Positions 27,201 through 36,103 of a stretch of 64,000 nucleotides of DNA are shown piece by piece. Origin of the DNA: Acidobacteriaceae bacterium dw_441 (lineage in GTDB: Bacteria > Acidobacteriota > Terriglobia > Terriglobales > Acidobacteriaceae); the NCBI GenBank assembly GCA_018449715.1, contig JAAVVA010000005.1, positions 1-64,000 on the forward strand, in the 5' to 3' direction. Numbering within the stretch: the first letter of the stretch is position 1; every line of letters starts with the position of its first letter. The position numbers were made by a program, and so were the translations under genes. The notes beneath the pieces were generated by a model, which worked only from the letters and a program-made list of their open reading frames with translations, made no database searches and was not told the origin of the DNA.

Positions 27201-28868
27201 TCTGTGCCGGTCGGCGGAGACAACCCGCAGGCGACGGCTCTGCCCGTGGGCGCGACAGCGGATTACAACTTCAAGGAAGGAACCGGAACCACGGTTCCCG
27301 ACCACAGCGGCAATGGCAACGATGCAATCTTCGCCAGCGGAGCCAACGCCCCCACCTGGGCGGCGAAGGGAGGACTGGCCTTCACCACGCAGGGAAGCCT
27401 ATCGCAGCTTCAACTGCCTTCTGCTCTGAACAGCACGCGAACCTTCTTCATCGCGGTCTATGTCAATCCGCTGTGGACGGTGGGGCTGGTGCCAAGCTCG
27501 CAGCCGGTGATGATTTCAAGCTCGATGGGAATTGCGGGCTATAACTTCATGCACATCGGTTCCGGGCCGAACATCGATTCGCACTACGGCAACGCGTGGT
27601 CGTTCCGCAACTATGCAAACGGTGGAACGCGCGCGACGACGTACACGCCCTACTCCGGATTCCACGTGCTGGGAATTACGCTGGGCACGGGCGGAAGCTC
27701 GGTGGATCACTTCTATCTCGATGGCATGGAGGTGGGCTCGTATCTTTCACAGGCATTTTCGGCGGGCTTCCAGACCAGCGGAAACCTGTACCTGGGAAGC
27801 AGCTTGACCGGGCCGTTTGCGGGTTCGGGCTTCACCGGAACGGTCTATCGCTTCCTTACTTACAACGATCAGCTCACCTCATCGCAGATGGCGGACACCT
27901 CGTGGGCGATCCGGAAGGAGATTGAGTCGCGTGGCGTGGCGGTGACTCCGCAGCCGATTCCGCTGAGTACGCCGCAGCTTCACGCGGTGGGCGACTCCAT
28001 CACATATGGCACCTACAACAACTCGGCGTCCTATTCGTGGACGACGAAGCTCGCGCTGACCAACCAGCCAGCGTGGCAGATTCAGAACTGGGGTGTCGTC
28101 GGAGCCAGCGTGGAGGACCTGACGGCTTCGGAGCCAAATCGCGTGGGACTGCGATGCGCCAGCGCGTCCGGGCCTTCGGTGGCAGTGCTCTTCGTTGGAA
28201 CCAACAGTTTCGCCGAGCTCGGAGTGCAGGTGATCTCGCCAGCGCTCGTCTTCCAGCATCTGGGTGGAGAGGTACGAATCCTGAAGCAGGCCGGATGCAA
28301 GGTCTTCGTGGGAACGATGATCTCGCGCCCCGGATACGATGCGGTGAAGGACGCATACAACGCGCTGATCCTTTCGCAGTACAAGATGCTTGGAGCTGAT
28401 GGTGTGGTGGACTTCGCCGCGAACCCGAACCTGGGTGCCGACGGAGCGAACGCCAACATGACCTACTTCGCTACGGACGGAACGCATCCGAAGAACCCCG
28501 GACAGGACATCCTGGCGGCGGAGGCGAGCAACGCGCTCAACTACTACTTCGGATACAACGACACCAATCCGAACTACGTCACCAGTCTGCCGTACTCGAT
28601 GGCTGCGGGCGATGGAACGATCTCGCTGTCGGGCGTCACGTCGGGCGGTACGTTGACGCTGCCGGATTGCACGGGGCAGAGCGGTGCGGTCTATCGCATC
28701 ACGAATCCGCAGAGCACGTATGCGGTGACGGTTGCTCCTCTGAACGGCAACCAGCTTATCAACGGTCTTCCGTTGACGAGCCCGGTTACGGTTCCGGCGA
28801 ACGGATCGCTGGTGCTGCACGATGTTCCGAATCCCAAGACGGTGGCAGGCTGCCACTGGGAGATGTAA
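24282..28868 (+). CDS. giant tail fibre with signal peptide, LamG and SGNH esterase domains
   Basis: A 1,528-residue protein. Residues 1-30 look like a Sec signal (RRLAAILAVPGLLVWLAIAA, then ALAQ), unusual for a fibre. Near residue 165 is a classic fibre motif, YVSKSGDTMTGPLVLPG followed by AADKNYVD. A long beta-rich, Thr/Ser/Gly-rich shaft follows. About residues 985-1205 form a LamG/concanavalin-like domain (ADYNFKEGTG, DHSGNGNDA). About residues 1230-1420 form an SGNH esterase: GDSITYG, VVGAS, FVGTNSF and DGTHP supply Ser, Gly, Asn and Asp/His. It could bind and deacetylate surface polysaccharide. ATG 24282 has GAGGG upstream; an in-frame ATG at 24186 overlaps the previous gene. Confidence 0.75.
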   Translation: MNFKQGGRRLAAILAVPGLLVWLAIAALAQVVTTQVTDTIYRADGSPAGGTVLISWPAFTTATGQTVASGSTSATLSSAGVFSVQLAPNAGATPLGTYYTVVYHLNDGNVNREYWVVPTSQTPVAINAVRSSVLPTSVAMQTVSKSYVDTAIANALNDAPSGGTPGSYVSKSGDTMTGPLVLPGDPVTPTQAADKNYVDNNITALASGIAQKVSTLPQTTQVVSQPSGTDLEVNRLNSVQYTTQYVNGHGNNGIANVLATPDCAGGCQVNVEQTYNSTENYDIAQTKNGTHIEDLRGGGHRDSYLNPESAMEPGAESGQMIFVASTRSTAEINQATRTRSPASLGLRIVHRGLTGGTNYFPGHFEATPYFKTGFSALSVDGLYNSQGQHVLNGSSTRCYGVGDCLLGGNYILASGGFRDNADEGAHPFDIQIREDSAVFDATCTSGCTTGSTAVTLTATANAGTQGDGRYLINMNPAKTITTGQLIGPGASGPNASASFSGTSFAVSTFFQISQAMLSQEHDMAPGTVTVAINTTGLPSGFSSSTAAAPAQSGVACIADPAAQVYNLDNFETANYIVVDATHVQLTLSRPHAAQATLAIGGLCGYGLEQTVDTVNNIRQVFPVIGSYSSTGLYYAGGATAVIGIMGSTSAYTNISLPITSLVRSANTVTVTTAGNIPKDVNGLTLTIAGATDASYNGSFVATTIGANRLTYTQTGADSTSSGGTISLLTGSYVLYPMAEARSVMNPATQKVDGQMTLAPNTVAWAAGDVVEQPHYFQEKVSADLQYIGQTTPRPSAYQIAGVQYEGNNGPGLQGWMINNAAPVTNYFGNGGTHSVPDVALITRGVWQRAMVLDAGEQAAFSVHCNSHGCNKWNSSYNLFELSSAVGADTVNYAPATSALNMYFRGVPYSFTPQGFTAGTINATTINATTLNAPITASQIPVFKPSGTTHAQGGVPDPGAAAGAGRYLREDGTWSVPVGGDNPQATALPVGATADYNFKEGTGTTVPDHSGNGNDAIFASGANAPTWAAKGGLAFTTQGSLSQLQLPSALNSTRTFFIAVYVNPLWTVGLVPSSQPVMISSSMGIAGYNFMHIGSGPNIDSHYGNAWSFRNYANGGTRATTYTPYSGFHVLGITLGTGGSSVDHFYLDGMEVGSYLSQAFSAGFQTSGNLYLGSSLTGPFAGSGFTGTVYRFLTYNDQLTSSQMADTSWAIRKEIESRGVAVTPQPIPLSTPQLHAVGDSITYGTYNNSASYSWTTKLALTNQPAWQIQNWGVVGASVEDLTASEPNRVGLRCASASGPSVAVLFVGTNSFAELGVQVISPALVFQHLGGEVRILKQAGCKVFVGTMISRPGYDAVKDAYNALILSQYKMLGADGVVDFAANPNLGADGANANMTYFATDGTHPKNPGQDILAAEASNALNYYFGYNDTNPNYVTSLPYSMAAGDGTISLSGVTSGGTLTLPDCTGQSGAVYRITNPQSTYAVTVAPLNGNQLINGLPLTSPVTVPANGSLVLHDVPNPKTVAGCHWEM

Positions 28869-28887
28869 TCAACAAACAGACAGATGG

Positions 28888-28918
28888 GCGCGAGAGACAG
28901 AAGATCGTTCTCTCGCGC
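28888..28918 (+). terminator. hairpin after the fibre gene, probable terminator
   Basis: A perfect 10-bp stem (GCGCGAGAGA at 28888-28897 with 28909-28918) and an 11-nt loop. The T-rich stretch comes slightly late (CTGTTTTCACCTTTT), so efficiency is uncertain. Confidence 0.6.
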
Positions 28919-29080
28919 TCTGCCTGTTTTCACCTTTTGACTCAGGATGCTTCTGCTCTGGTGCGATGCGCGTCGCAGGAAACACGCGTTCTTATGGAGA
29001 GAGGAAGATGAATCTTTATCGGGCCATGTGATACCGGCGACCGCAACCGCCAGCCGCAGAACGGCACAGAAGAAACGGCG

Positions 29081-30613
29081 GTGAGGATGACCGAGAGTGA
29101 AGCAACGCTGTTGGAACAGGAATTACAGGAGCAGGAAGAGAAGGAATCGCAGAAGCTGAAGAGTCGGGACGATCTGTTGAAGCTGGGCGAGAGGATTCGC
29201 GAGGACCCGGAGCAGATGATCGCTGCGATCGAAAGGCTTCTGAAGGTGCGCGACCGCAACGGAACGATTCGTCCGCTGGTGGCGAACGCTGCGCAAAGGG
29301 CCTTCGAGAAGCGAAGAGGAAGACAGCATATCGTTCTGAAGGCGCGCCAGATGGGCATTACGACCTGGGTGGCGGCGAGGTTCTTCCTGAAGACGATTAC
29401 AAGCGCGGGCACGTTGACCGTGCAGGTGGCGCAGACGCGCGAGGCGGCGGAGGGAATCTTCCGCATGGCGCAGCGCTTCTGGGAACAGTTGCCGGATGAG
29501 CTGCGCGAAGGCCCTTTGCGTCGCGGACGCGCCAATGTGGGGCAGATGAGCTTTCCGGAGCTGGACAGCGAGTTCCGCATTCTGAGCGCGGGCGATGAGG
29601 GCGCGGGGCGCGGGCTTTCGATCCAGAACCTGCACCTGAGCGAGGTGAGCCGCTGGCCCGGCGACGCGCAGGAGACACTGGCGGGTCTGCGGGCGGCGCT
29701 TTCGCCAGCGGGCGAGATGGTGATCGAATCGACGCCGAACGGAGCTTATGGCTGCTTCTACACGGAGTGGAGCCGTGCCTCTTCGAGCGGGACCGTGCAG
29801 CACTTCTTCCCGTGGTGGATGGAGAAGGATTATGTAGCCGATGCGGTTACATACTTCTCGCAGGAAGAAAAGATGCTCATTCTGGCGCATGGTTTGACGG
29901 CGCGGCAGATCGGTTTTCGACGCGGGCTGGTAGCAAGCTACCAGGCTCTGCGGACGCAGGAGTTCGCAGAGGATGCGGTGAGCTGCTTCCGAGCGACGGG
30001 CGACTGCTGCTTCGAGGTAGAGCCCATTGAGGTGAGGCTGAAGGCTTTGGCCGATCCTTACACGTCGCGGCGCGGAGGAGCCTTGCAGATATGGCTTCCG
30101 CCTGAGACGGGGAGGCAGTACCTTGTCGTGGCCGATACGGCGGGAGGAGGCTCGGAGGGAGACTTCGCCGCGATGCAGGTGATCGAGCGGAGGACCGGGT
30201 TGCAGTGCGCGGAGCTGCAACAGAGGATCGCTCCGTTCGAGCAGGCTCGCGTGGCCGCAGAGCTGGCGCGGGAGTACAACGGGGCGATGATCGTGGTCGA
30301 GCGGAATAATCATGGCTCGGCGGTGCTGGCGTATCTCAACGAGGTGCAGGAGTACACGAACGTCTACGAGAAGGAGGGCGCGCAGGGTTGGCTGACCACG
30401 GCGGCGAACAAGCCGCAGATGATTGGAGAGCTTGGCGCCCTGCTGGTGCTTTCGCCGGATATGTTTCGGAGCAAGCGGCTGCTGGAGGAGTGCCGCACCT
30501 TCGTCAACATGCCGAACGGCAGCACGGGTGCGGCCAATGGAGCGCACGACGATTGCCTGATGGCGATGGCAATCGCCCAGGCGGTCCGGTCGGAGTTGCT
30601 GACGCGAAGGTGA
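29081..30613 (+). CDS. phage terminase large subunit
   Basis: A 510-residue packaging motor. The ATPase domain has a terminase-type Walker A (LKARQMGITT, residues 86-95) and Walker B (LHLSEVSRW, about 185-193). The C-terminal RNase H-like nuclease has Asp353 (VADTAGG), Glu408 (VVERNNHG) and a late Asp pair (AHDDCLMAMAIA). A charged coiled coil precedes it (residues 8-40). No small terminase is seen upstream. The start could be GTG 29081 or ATG 29087. The gene comes after head and tail genes, unlike most phages. Confidence 0.9.
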   Translation: MRMTESEATLLEQELQEQEEKESQKLKSRDDLLKLGERIREDPEQMIAAIERLLKVRDRNGTIRPLVANAAQRAFEKRRGRQHIVLKARQMGITTWVAARFFLKTITSAGTLTVQVAQTREAAEGIFRMAQRFWEQLPDELREGPLRRGRANVGQMSFPELDSEFRILSAGDEGAGRGLSIQNLHLSEVSRWPGDAQETLAGLRAALSPAGEMVIESTPNGAYGCFYTEWSRASSSGTVQHFFPWWMEKDYVADAVTYFSQEEKMLILAHGLTARQIGFRRGLVASYQALRTQEFAEDAVSCFRATGDCCFEVEPIEVRLKALADPYTSRRGGALQIWLPPETGRQYLVVADTAGGGSEGDFAAMQVIERRTGLQCAELQQRIAPFEQARVAAELAREYNGAMIVVERNNHGSAVLAYLNEVQEYTNVYEKEGAQGWLTTAANKPQMIGELGALLVLSPDMFRSKRLLEECRTFVNMPNGSTGAANGAHDDCLMAMAIAQAVRSELLTRR

Positions 30614-30625
30614 GTCGCTGCGTTT

Positions 30626-30792
30626 GCAGGATGAATGGGTGCCCCATCCTTCCTGACGCTTTTGTCTGGAAGGGTGGGATGCTGGATATTTATCCCGGAG
30701 GTTTTTAAAGACAAAGACCGTACGGGGGCGAGCGGTTTGCATCTCACCCTTCGCGGTAAGGCTGCGAAGGATGGGGCACCCGGACATCCTGC
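30626..30792. repeat. complete REP-like paired element inside the phage cluster
   Basis: The core runs 30637-30781. The spacer TTTTTAAAGACAAAGACCGT is identical to that of the 15490 copy, and the outer GCAGGATGA / CATCCTGC extension is also present. It separates terminase from the HipA-like gene. Confidence 0.9.
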
Positions 30793-30857
30793 AAATCTGC
30801 GCACCCAATCTGTTGTGGCCGGTGTGTCTTGTATTCTGCTTGCAAGAGGAAAGTGTT

Positions 30858-31724
30858 TTGGCCGTATTGGCAGTGCAGGCGATTCGTCGGATGCGGGGTG
30901 GAGCGCAGAGCCAGCTGATGCTGGGCTCCGACGGCAAGCTGTGGGTGGTGAAGTTTCAGAACAACCCGCAACATCGCCGTGTGCTCGCGAATGAGTTCAT
31001 CGCGACGCGGCTTGCAGCCGCTGCCGGGGTGACTGTTCCGCTGTGCGATGTCGTCGAAGTAACGGACTGGCTGGTGACGAATACTCTCGACATGGTGGTC
31101 GAGCTTCCCCGCGGGTTGCGCGAGCGGTATGCTCCGGGGCTGCAGTTCGGGTCGCAGTTTGTCGGCGGGCTGATGCCGGGGCAGGTGGTGGATTATCTTC
31201 CCGACCCTCTGCTCGACGAGGTGCGCAACCTGCGCGAGTTTGCCGGGATGCTGGTGATCGACAAGTGGACGGGCAACTGCAACGGACGCCAGGCGGTCTT
31301 CGAGCGCAGGCCGAGGGAGAAGAGGTATCGCGCCAGCTTTATCGACCAGGGGTATTGTTTCAACGCGGGCGAGTGGAGCTTTCCGGATTCTCCCCTGCGG
31401 GGGGTGTATCAACGCAACCGCGTCTACGCGGGCGTGACGGGATGGCAGAGCTTCGAGCCGTGGCTCAGCAAGGTGGAGACGATGGAGGCGGAGACGTTGT
31501 GGAGCATCGCCGAGCAGGTTCCTCCGGAGTGGTACGGCGGCGATACGGCGGTGCTGGAGAGATTGATGGAGCAGCTGCTGATGCGGCGCTCGCGTGTGCG
31601 TGACTTGATCGTTGCGTTTCGCGATTCGAACCGCAACCCGTTCCCGATGTGGGAGAACGGAGCGAGGGTTGTTGTGCCGCGACCGTTCGATGCGATGACG
31701 GATGCGGGAAAATTTGTAATGTAA
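30858..31724 (+). CDS. HipA-like kinase (HipA_2 type)
   Basis: A 288-residue protein with a minimal HipA/PI3K-like kinase fold. A nucleotide-binding Lys is in LWVVKFQNN (Lys32), a catalytic-loop Asp in VIDKWTGNCNGRQ (Asp135 with Asn138 or Asn140), and a metal-binding Asp in FIDQGYCF (Asp163). HipA kinases phosphorylate translation factors such as glutamyl-tRNA synthetase, but this short branch is little studied. TTG 30858 is chosen because AGAGGA lies 7 nt upstream. The partner DUF3037 gene follows 35 nt later, and both end at a strong terminator, so they form a cassette between terminase and portal. Confidence 0.75.
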   Translation: MAVLAVQAIRRMRGGAQSQLMLGSDGKLWVVKFQNNPQHRRVLANEFIATRLAAAAGVTVPLCDVVEVTDWLVTNTLDMVVELPRGLRERYAPGLQFGSQFVGGLMPGQVVDYLPDPLLDEVRNLREFAGMLVIDKWTGNCNGRQAVFERRPREKRYRASFIDQGYCFNAGEWSFPDSPLRGVYQRNRVYAGVTGWQSFEPWLSKVETMEAETLWSIAEQVPPEWYGGDTAVLERLMEQLLMRRSRVRDLIVAFRDSNRNPFPMWENGARVVVPRPFDAMTDAGKFVM

Positions 31725-31759
31725 CTGTTGTTGTGACGTAAACGTTTTTCGGAGGGTCT

Positions 31760-32590
31760 TTGGCAGAGCGGGTTCCATGCGAGTTCTTCCTCATCCGGTA
31801 TGTGCCGGATGTGGTGAAGGGCGAGTTCACCAACATCGGTGTCGTGCTGCGCGAGGCAGGCCGCGACGCGACGGCGGTGGTGCGCTTTACGCGCGACTGG
31901 AGCCGCGTGCGCTGCATGGATGCCGACGCGGATGTCGTCCTGCTGGAGTCGCTCGAAGGCGAGATCGCGGAGCGTCTGCGGTTGGGTGCGGCGGATACGA
32001 AGGAGGTGCTTCCGCTGTTGCAGGACACGCTCTCGAACTCGGTGCAGATCTCGGAGGCGCGGGCCTCGCTGGCGGAGAACATGGTCGCGGAAATGGATCA
32101 GCTGCTGCGGATGTACGTCGAGCCGCTGAAGGTGAAGCAGGAGAGGCGCAGGACAGGCCGCGCTGCGATTGCAGGAGCGATGCGCGACCAGTTCGAGCGC
32201 GCAGGCGTGTGGGAGTTGATGCGGAAACGCATCGCCGCGTCGCTGTACACGCGAGCGGGCGATCCGATGAAGATTGATTGCGGGTATCGTGCGGTCGAGA
32301 GCGCGTTGGGAATGGTGAGGATGTTCCAGGCCGTCTCGCTCGAAGGCGATGTGGAGGCGGCGAAGGGATTGGCATATACGGCTCCGCAGCTTCGCGAGGG
32401 TGTGGAGCGCGTGGAGCGGGCGCGGCTGGAGCTGACCGCTGTGGTCGAGCCGCTGCGCGATGCGGAGGACGAGGCGGCGGAGCGGTATCGCTTCGGCGTG
32501 GAGGCGATGGAGCGCGAGCATATTCGCGTGGTCACGCTGAGCGATCTGGCGCGTGTGGCGGAGACGGCACGGCTGGAGCTGAGGGTGTAG
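31760..32590 (+). CDS. DUF3037 protein, partner of the HipA-like kinase
   Basis: A 276-residue protein whose N-terminal half fits DUF3037 (FLIRYVPDVVKGEFTNIGVV, ARDWSRVRC-like segment). The C-terminal half is helical and charged (EGVERVERARLELTAVVEPL). DUF3037 genes are commonly found beside HipA_2 genes, which suggests a two-gene functional unit, possibly toxin-antitoxin or defence. TTG 31760 has GGAGG upstream. Biochemical function is unknown. Confidence 0.75.
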   Translation: MAERVPCEFFLIRYVPDVVKGEFTNIGVVLREAGRDATAVVRFTRDWSRVRCMDADADVVLLESLEGEIAERLRLGAADTKEVLPLLQDTLSNSVQISEARASLAENMVAEMDQLLRMYVEPLKVKQERRRTGRAAIAGAMRDQFERAGVWELMRKRIAASLYTRAGDPMKIDCGYRAVESALGMVRMFQAVSLEGDVEAAKGLAYTAPQLREGVERVERARLELTAVVEPLRDAEDEAAERYRFGVEAMEREHIRVVTLSDLARVAETARLELRV

Positions 32591-32615
32591 CAAGTCGACA
32601 AGGTTTGAACGAAGG

Positions 32616-32651
32616 AAGGCATGGCCATTTGGCCATGCCTTTTTCTTTTTT
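32616..32651 (+). terminator. strong rho-independent terminator after DUF3037
   Basis: AAGGCATGGCC (32616-32626) and GGCCATGCCTT (32631-32641) form an 11-bp perfect stem with a 4-nt loop, followed by TTTCTTTTTT. It closes the HipA/DUF3037 unit before the portal gene. Confidence 0.92.
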
Positions 32652-32686
32652 GCAGCAGACAAAACGCAGGAACGAGGGGAAGAGCG

Positions 32687-33931
32687 ATGGGAGTTCGGGA
32701 AGCAGTGAAGGATGTTTGGCAGAGGCTGGCCGGTGTCGAGGCCACTGAGGGAGATGCGGCCAGGGGTGACAGGAAGACGCGGATGCTGCCCGCCGTGCTG
32801 ACGCCGTATCGCGGGGCGCGTGGAGCGCAGAATGTTTTGCCCAAGCCCACTCCGGCGAACCTGCGCCGGTTTGCCGAGACGCCGGTGGTTCGTCGCGCCA
32901 TCAACGTGGTGAAGGACAAGGTGGCCAGCATGGACTGGCAGGTGCGCGTTCGTCGCGGTTATGCCGTGGGCGAGGTCGAAGACGCGCAGGAGAGGTTGAA
33001 GGTTCTTCGCCGCTGCCTTGAAGAGCCGAACGCAGCCGACAGTTTTCGCGTGTTGTGGGAGCAGGTGATCGAAGACCTTCTGGTCGGAGGCTACGGCGCG
33101 GTCGAGCTGGAGGCGACCGGCGATTCGCTGCGCCCCTTCCACCTGTGGGCGGTCGATGGCGCGACGATTCAGATCGATCGCTGCTGGGACGGCGACCCTG
33201 AGAAGCCGCGTTACGCGCAGGCAACGGGCAGGAGCGGTCTTGAAGCTGCGGTTCCTCTGCGCGATGACGAGCTGATGTACCTGCGGCTGAACCCGCGCAC
33301 GCATACGCCGTTTGGGCTGGGCAGGCTTGAGGTCGCCTTTGAGACGGTGAACCAGTTTTTGAGCGCGCAGAAGTATGCGGGGCGGCTGGCGTCGAACTCG
33401 GTGGCGCAGTATGCGCTGTGGCTCAACGAGGCCACGCCGGAGCAGCATGATCGCCTCATCCGCTGGTGGCAGGACGAGATCGAGGGCACGGGTCGCGTGC
33501 CGGTGTTGAGCAGCGAGAAGAAGCCCGAGGTGCTGCGCTTCGCTGGCGGCACCGATGCCGACCTGCGCCTCGCGTGGCAGGAGATGCTGATTCGCATGAT
33601 CGCCAATGCATTCGATCTTCCGCCGATGCTGCTGGGAGTCGAAGGCGATGTGAATCGCTCGACCGCGGCGGAACTGGCCAGCGAGGCCTTCGAGAGCGCG
33701 GTTGCACCTGTCGCCAAACTGGTGGCCGAACACATTACACGCGACCTCTTCGCCAAGAAGTTGGGCTGGCGTGAGTTCGAGTTCACCTTCAACGCTCTGG
33801 AAGCGCGTGACGATGCGAGCGAGGCCGCAGTGCAGAAGACGCTGATCGATGCGGGTGTACTGACGGTCGATGAGGTGAGGGCGATGCGTGGTCTGCCTCC
33901 GCTGGCGCACATAGAGGAGGTGCAGCGGTGA
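32687..33931 (+). CDS. phage portal protein
   Basis: A 414-residue portal of the HK97/SPP1-like type. Seen in order: VVRRAINVVKDKVASMDWQV, a wing region, DDELMYLRLNPRTHTPFGLG, SAQKYAGRLASN, then IRMIANAFDLPPMLLGVEGDV with NRSTAAELASEAFESAV. These conserved blocks form the portal stem and crown helices. GAGGGGAAGAG precedes ATG 32687. The stop overlaps the start of the next gene by 4 nt. Confidence 0.88.
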   Translation: MGVREAVKDVWQRLAGVEATEGDAARGDRKTRMLPAVLTPYRGARGAQNVLPKPTPANLRRFAETPVVRRAINVVKDKVASMDWQVRVRRGYAVGEVEDAQERLKVLRRCLEEPNAADSFRVLWEQVIEDLLVGGYGAVELEATGDSLRPFHLWAVDGATIQIDRCWDGDPEKPRYAQATGRSGLEAAVPLRDDELMYLRLNPRTHTPFGLGRLEVAFETVNQFLSAQKYAGRLASNSVAQYALWLNEATPEQHDRLIRWWQDEIEGTGRVPVLSSEKKPEVLRFAGGTDADLRLAWQEMLIRMIANAFDLPPMLLGVEGDVNRSTAAELASEAFESAVAPVAKLVAEHITRDLFAKKLGWREFEFTFNALEARDDASEAAVQKTLIDAGVLTVDEVRAMRGLPPLAHIEEVQR

Positions 33932-36075
33932 GGATTACGATCGACAATCTGGACGGGGCCGGTGCGCGCGACTACAGCGCGGCCGTCTCGCCCGAAGGCC
34001 CGCTGAAGATCGAGCGCACGCTGAACGAGCCTGCGCGCTGCACGGGGATGCTGGATCTCAGTGCGCTTGCACTGCCTGTGCCGGTGCGCCAGGCTCGTGT
34101 TGTCGTGGTGTCCGATGCGGGAGCGCAGATCTTCGTGGGCTATCTTGCGACCGCTCCTGCGAGGCTCTATGCGGGCCGCGCGACGACGGGGCCGGTGCAT
34201 TGGCTGATCTTCAACGCAATGGGCGATCAGACGCTGCTTGACCGGAAGAGTGTGCTGCTGGGGCAAGATAGTGCGCTGGGCTCTGTGACCCATGCGGTGG
34301 GCGATGGTGACGGCGTGCTTGCGCTGTCGCCGATGAAGACGACCTCGGTGCGGGAGCTGGCCAGCGATGTAACGCTGGTGGGCGATGTCGAGCCGGCGGC
34401 ATATATCTCCGAGACCTTCGCAGGCGATGGAACCACGACAGTCTTCAATCTTGCCGAAGCTCCGTATCGCTCGACGCGCACGGCGGATTCCATTGCGAGC
34501 ACGAGCGTGACTCAGGTGCTTCTGGACCACTTCGACCAGGGCACACTGAACGGGCGCGTGTGGACGCTTCGCGATCCCGGATCGTTTCTTTCGCTCACGT
34601 CGAAGGGGTTGACGATGAGCGGAGGCAACGGCTTCGACGGCCAGACGACCGTGACCGCGAATGACCTGATCGAGATGGGAGGAACGCTCGTGGTCGAGGC
34701 AAGCGGTGTGCAGATGGCCTCGCCGAGCACGGGCGTCGTCTGCGGGTTTTATAACGGTGCGATCGAGGCGCTGAACTGCTTTGCCGGATACAACGTGCGG
34801 CAGAGCAATGGTACGACCGTGCTGGTTCCGCTGGTGAACGGAGCGGAGGCGGGGACGCCCTACACGCTGCTCAACGGACACAGGTACACGCTGCGGATAC
34901 GCCTGCACTGCCCGGAGACGGAGCGCGTGCGGCAGACCTGGCACGCTCTGGCCGACGGCGTTCTGCAAGCCTTTGGCGGCGGCGCGGTGGCGGCTCCGAT
35001 GTCGCTGCTCTTTGAGCTGGTGGATGAGGGTGTCTCGTCGAATACTCAGGCGACGGTGTTGTATGCGGGCACGGTGACGAACTCACCCGCGAGCTGTAAC
35101 TTTGCCGTGGTTAACAGCGTGGAACTGGAGGGCTCGCTGGCGTACTGCGGCATCACGCAGGAGGGCTCGGTGTGGATTGTAAGCACACTGCACGACGGCA
35201 CGCAGGTGACGCGCATGACGGGAGCCGCTGGCGACGGCGTGGACTGCTCCGTCTCAAGCGCGGGAAGGATCACCTTTTTCGATGGAAGGATTCCCGTGGC
35301 GGGCGAGCGCTTCACCGTGTGGTATCGCGGACGCAGACGGGCTGTGGCGCGGAGGAGTGATTCGGCGCGGGTTTCCGTTGAAGAGGCGGCGGGCGCGTTT
35401 GGCACGATGCAGTGGGTGGGGCATGTGACGCAGCCACCGGCGCGCAGCACCGAAGACTGCGAGAACGCCGCGCTGGCCGTGTTGAGCTTTTCAGCAGGGC
35501 GTGCGGCGGCGATTGCCGGGAGCTACACGATAGTGAATCCGGCGGAGGATATTCAGCCGGGTGACATGCTGGCGATCAGCTCTGGCGCTGGTTCTGGTGA
35601 CGACACCCTGAAGGTGCTCGTGCGCAAGGTGACGATTGAGGACGGCCATGCGCTGCCGGAAGTTGCGGTGTGGCGTCTCGACTTTGCCAACGAGTGGGCG
35701 GAAGGGCTTGGGCTGCGATGTTCGGAGGAGATTCCGAAGGACACGCTGCTGCCTGCGGCTGCGGAGAGCGCGTCGAGCGCGGCGTTGGCGAATCTGCAAT
35801 CGCTGCAAGTGACCAGCGCGACCGGGACGGCGTTGCAGATCGACACCGGAATCAATCCGCCCGCGAGTGGTGGCTTCGAGGTGCGTCGGCGCGACTGGGC
35901 CTTCGGGCCGGGAGTCAATTCGGATCTCGTGCTGCGCAGCCCGGTGCGTAGCTTTGCGATTCCGCGCGAAGGACAGGTGGAGCGCTACTACGTGCGGATG
36001 TACGACGGCTCGAATCCACCGGTGTATTCGCGGCTTTCGAGCGCGGTGTTTACCAATCTTCCGGTCGAGCTGTGA
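33928..36075 (+). CDS. large phage structural protein, hub or baseplate-like
   Basis: A 715-residue, beta-rich protein. The first 150 residues (RITIDNLDGAGARDYSAAVS, QARVVVVSDAGAQIFVGYLA) resemble the first domain of phage tail hub proteins. Residues 190-400 look like a jelly-roll or concanavalin-like insert (LLDHFDQGTLNGRVWTLRDP). The C-terminal part includes NPAEDIQPGDMLAISS and a fibronectin-like end. It overlaps the portal gene by 4 nt. Role is inferred; no enzyme motif is seen. Confidence 0.55.
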   Translation: MRITIDNLDGAGARDYSAAVSPEGPLKIERTLNEPARCTGMLDLSALALPVPVRQARVVVVSDAGAQIFVGYLATAPARLYAGRATTGPVHWLIFNAMGDQTLLDRKSVLLGQDSALGSVTHAVGDGDGVLALSPMKTTSVRELASDVTLVGDVEPAAYISETFAGDGTTTVFNLAEAPYRSTRTADSIASTSVTQVLLDHFDQGTLNGRVWTLRDPGSFLSLTSKGLTMSGGNGFDGQTTVTANDLIEMGGTLVVEASGVQMASPSTGVVCGFYNGAIEALNCFAGYNVRQSNGTTVLVPLVNGAEAGTPYTLLNGHRYTLRIRLHCPETERVRQTWHALADGVLQAFGGGAVAAPMSLLFELVDEGVSSNTQATVLYAGTVTNSPASCNFAVVNSVELEGSLAYCGITQEGSVWIVSTLHDGTQVTRMTGAAGDGVDCSVSSAGRITFFDGRIPVAGERFTVWYRGRRRAVARRSDSARVSVEEAAGAFGTMQWVGHVTQPPARSTEDCENAALAVLSFSAGRAAAIAGSYTIVNPAEDIQPGDMLAISSGAGSGDDTLKVLVRKVTIEDGHALPEVAVWRLDFANEWAEGLGLRCSEEIPKDTLLPAAAESASSAALANLQSLQVTSATGTALQIDTGINPPASGGFEVRRRDWAFGPGVNSDLVLRSPVRSFAIPREGQVERYYVRMYDGSNPPVYSRLSSAVFTNLPVEL

Positions 36076-36103
36076 AGAAAACATAGGAAGGAGGGGAGCG
36101 ACG

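Noticed and set aside
31424..33910. An 828-codon open frame on the minus strand
   Set aside because: It runs antisense through the HipA-like, DUF3037 and portal genes, has Arg/His-rich composition and no domain. It reflects GC-rich codon structure.
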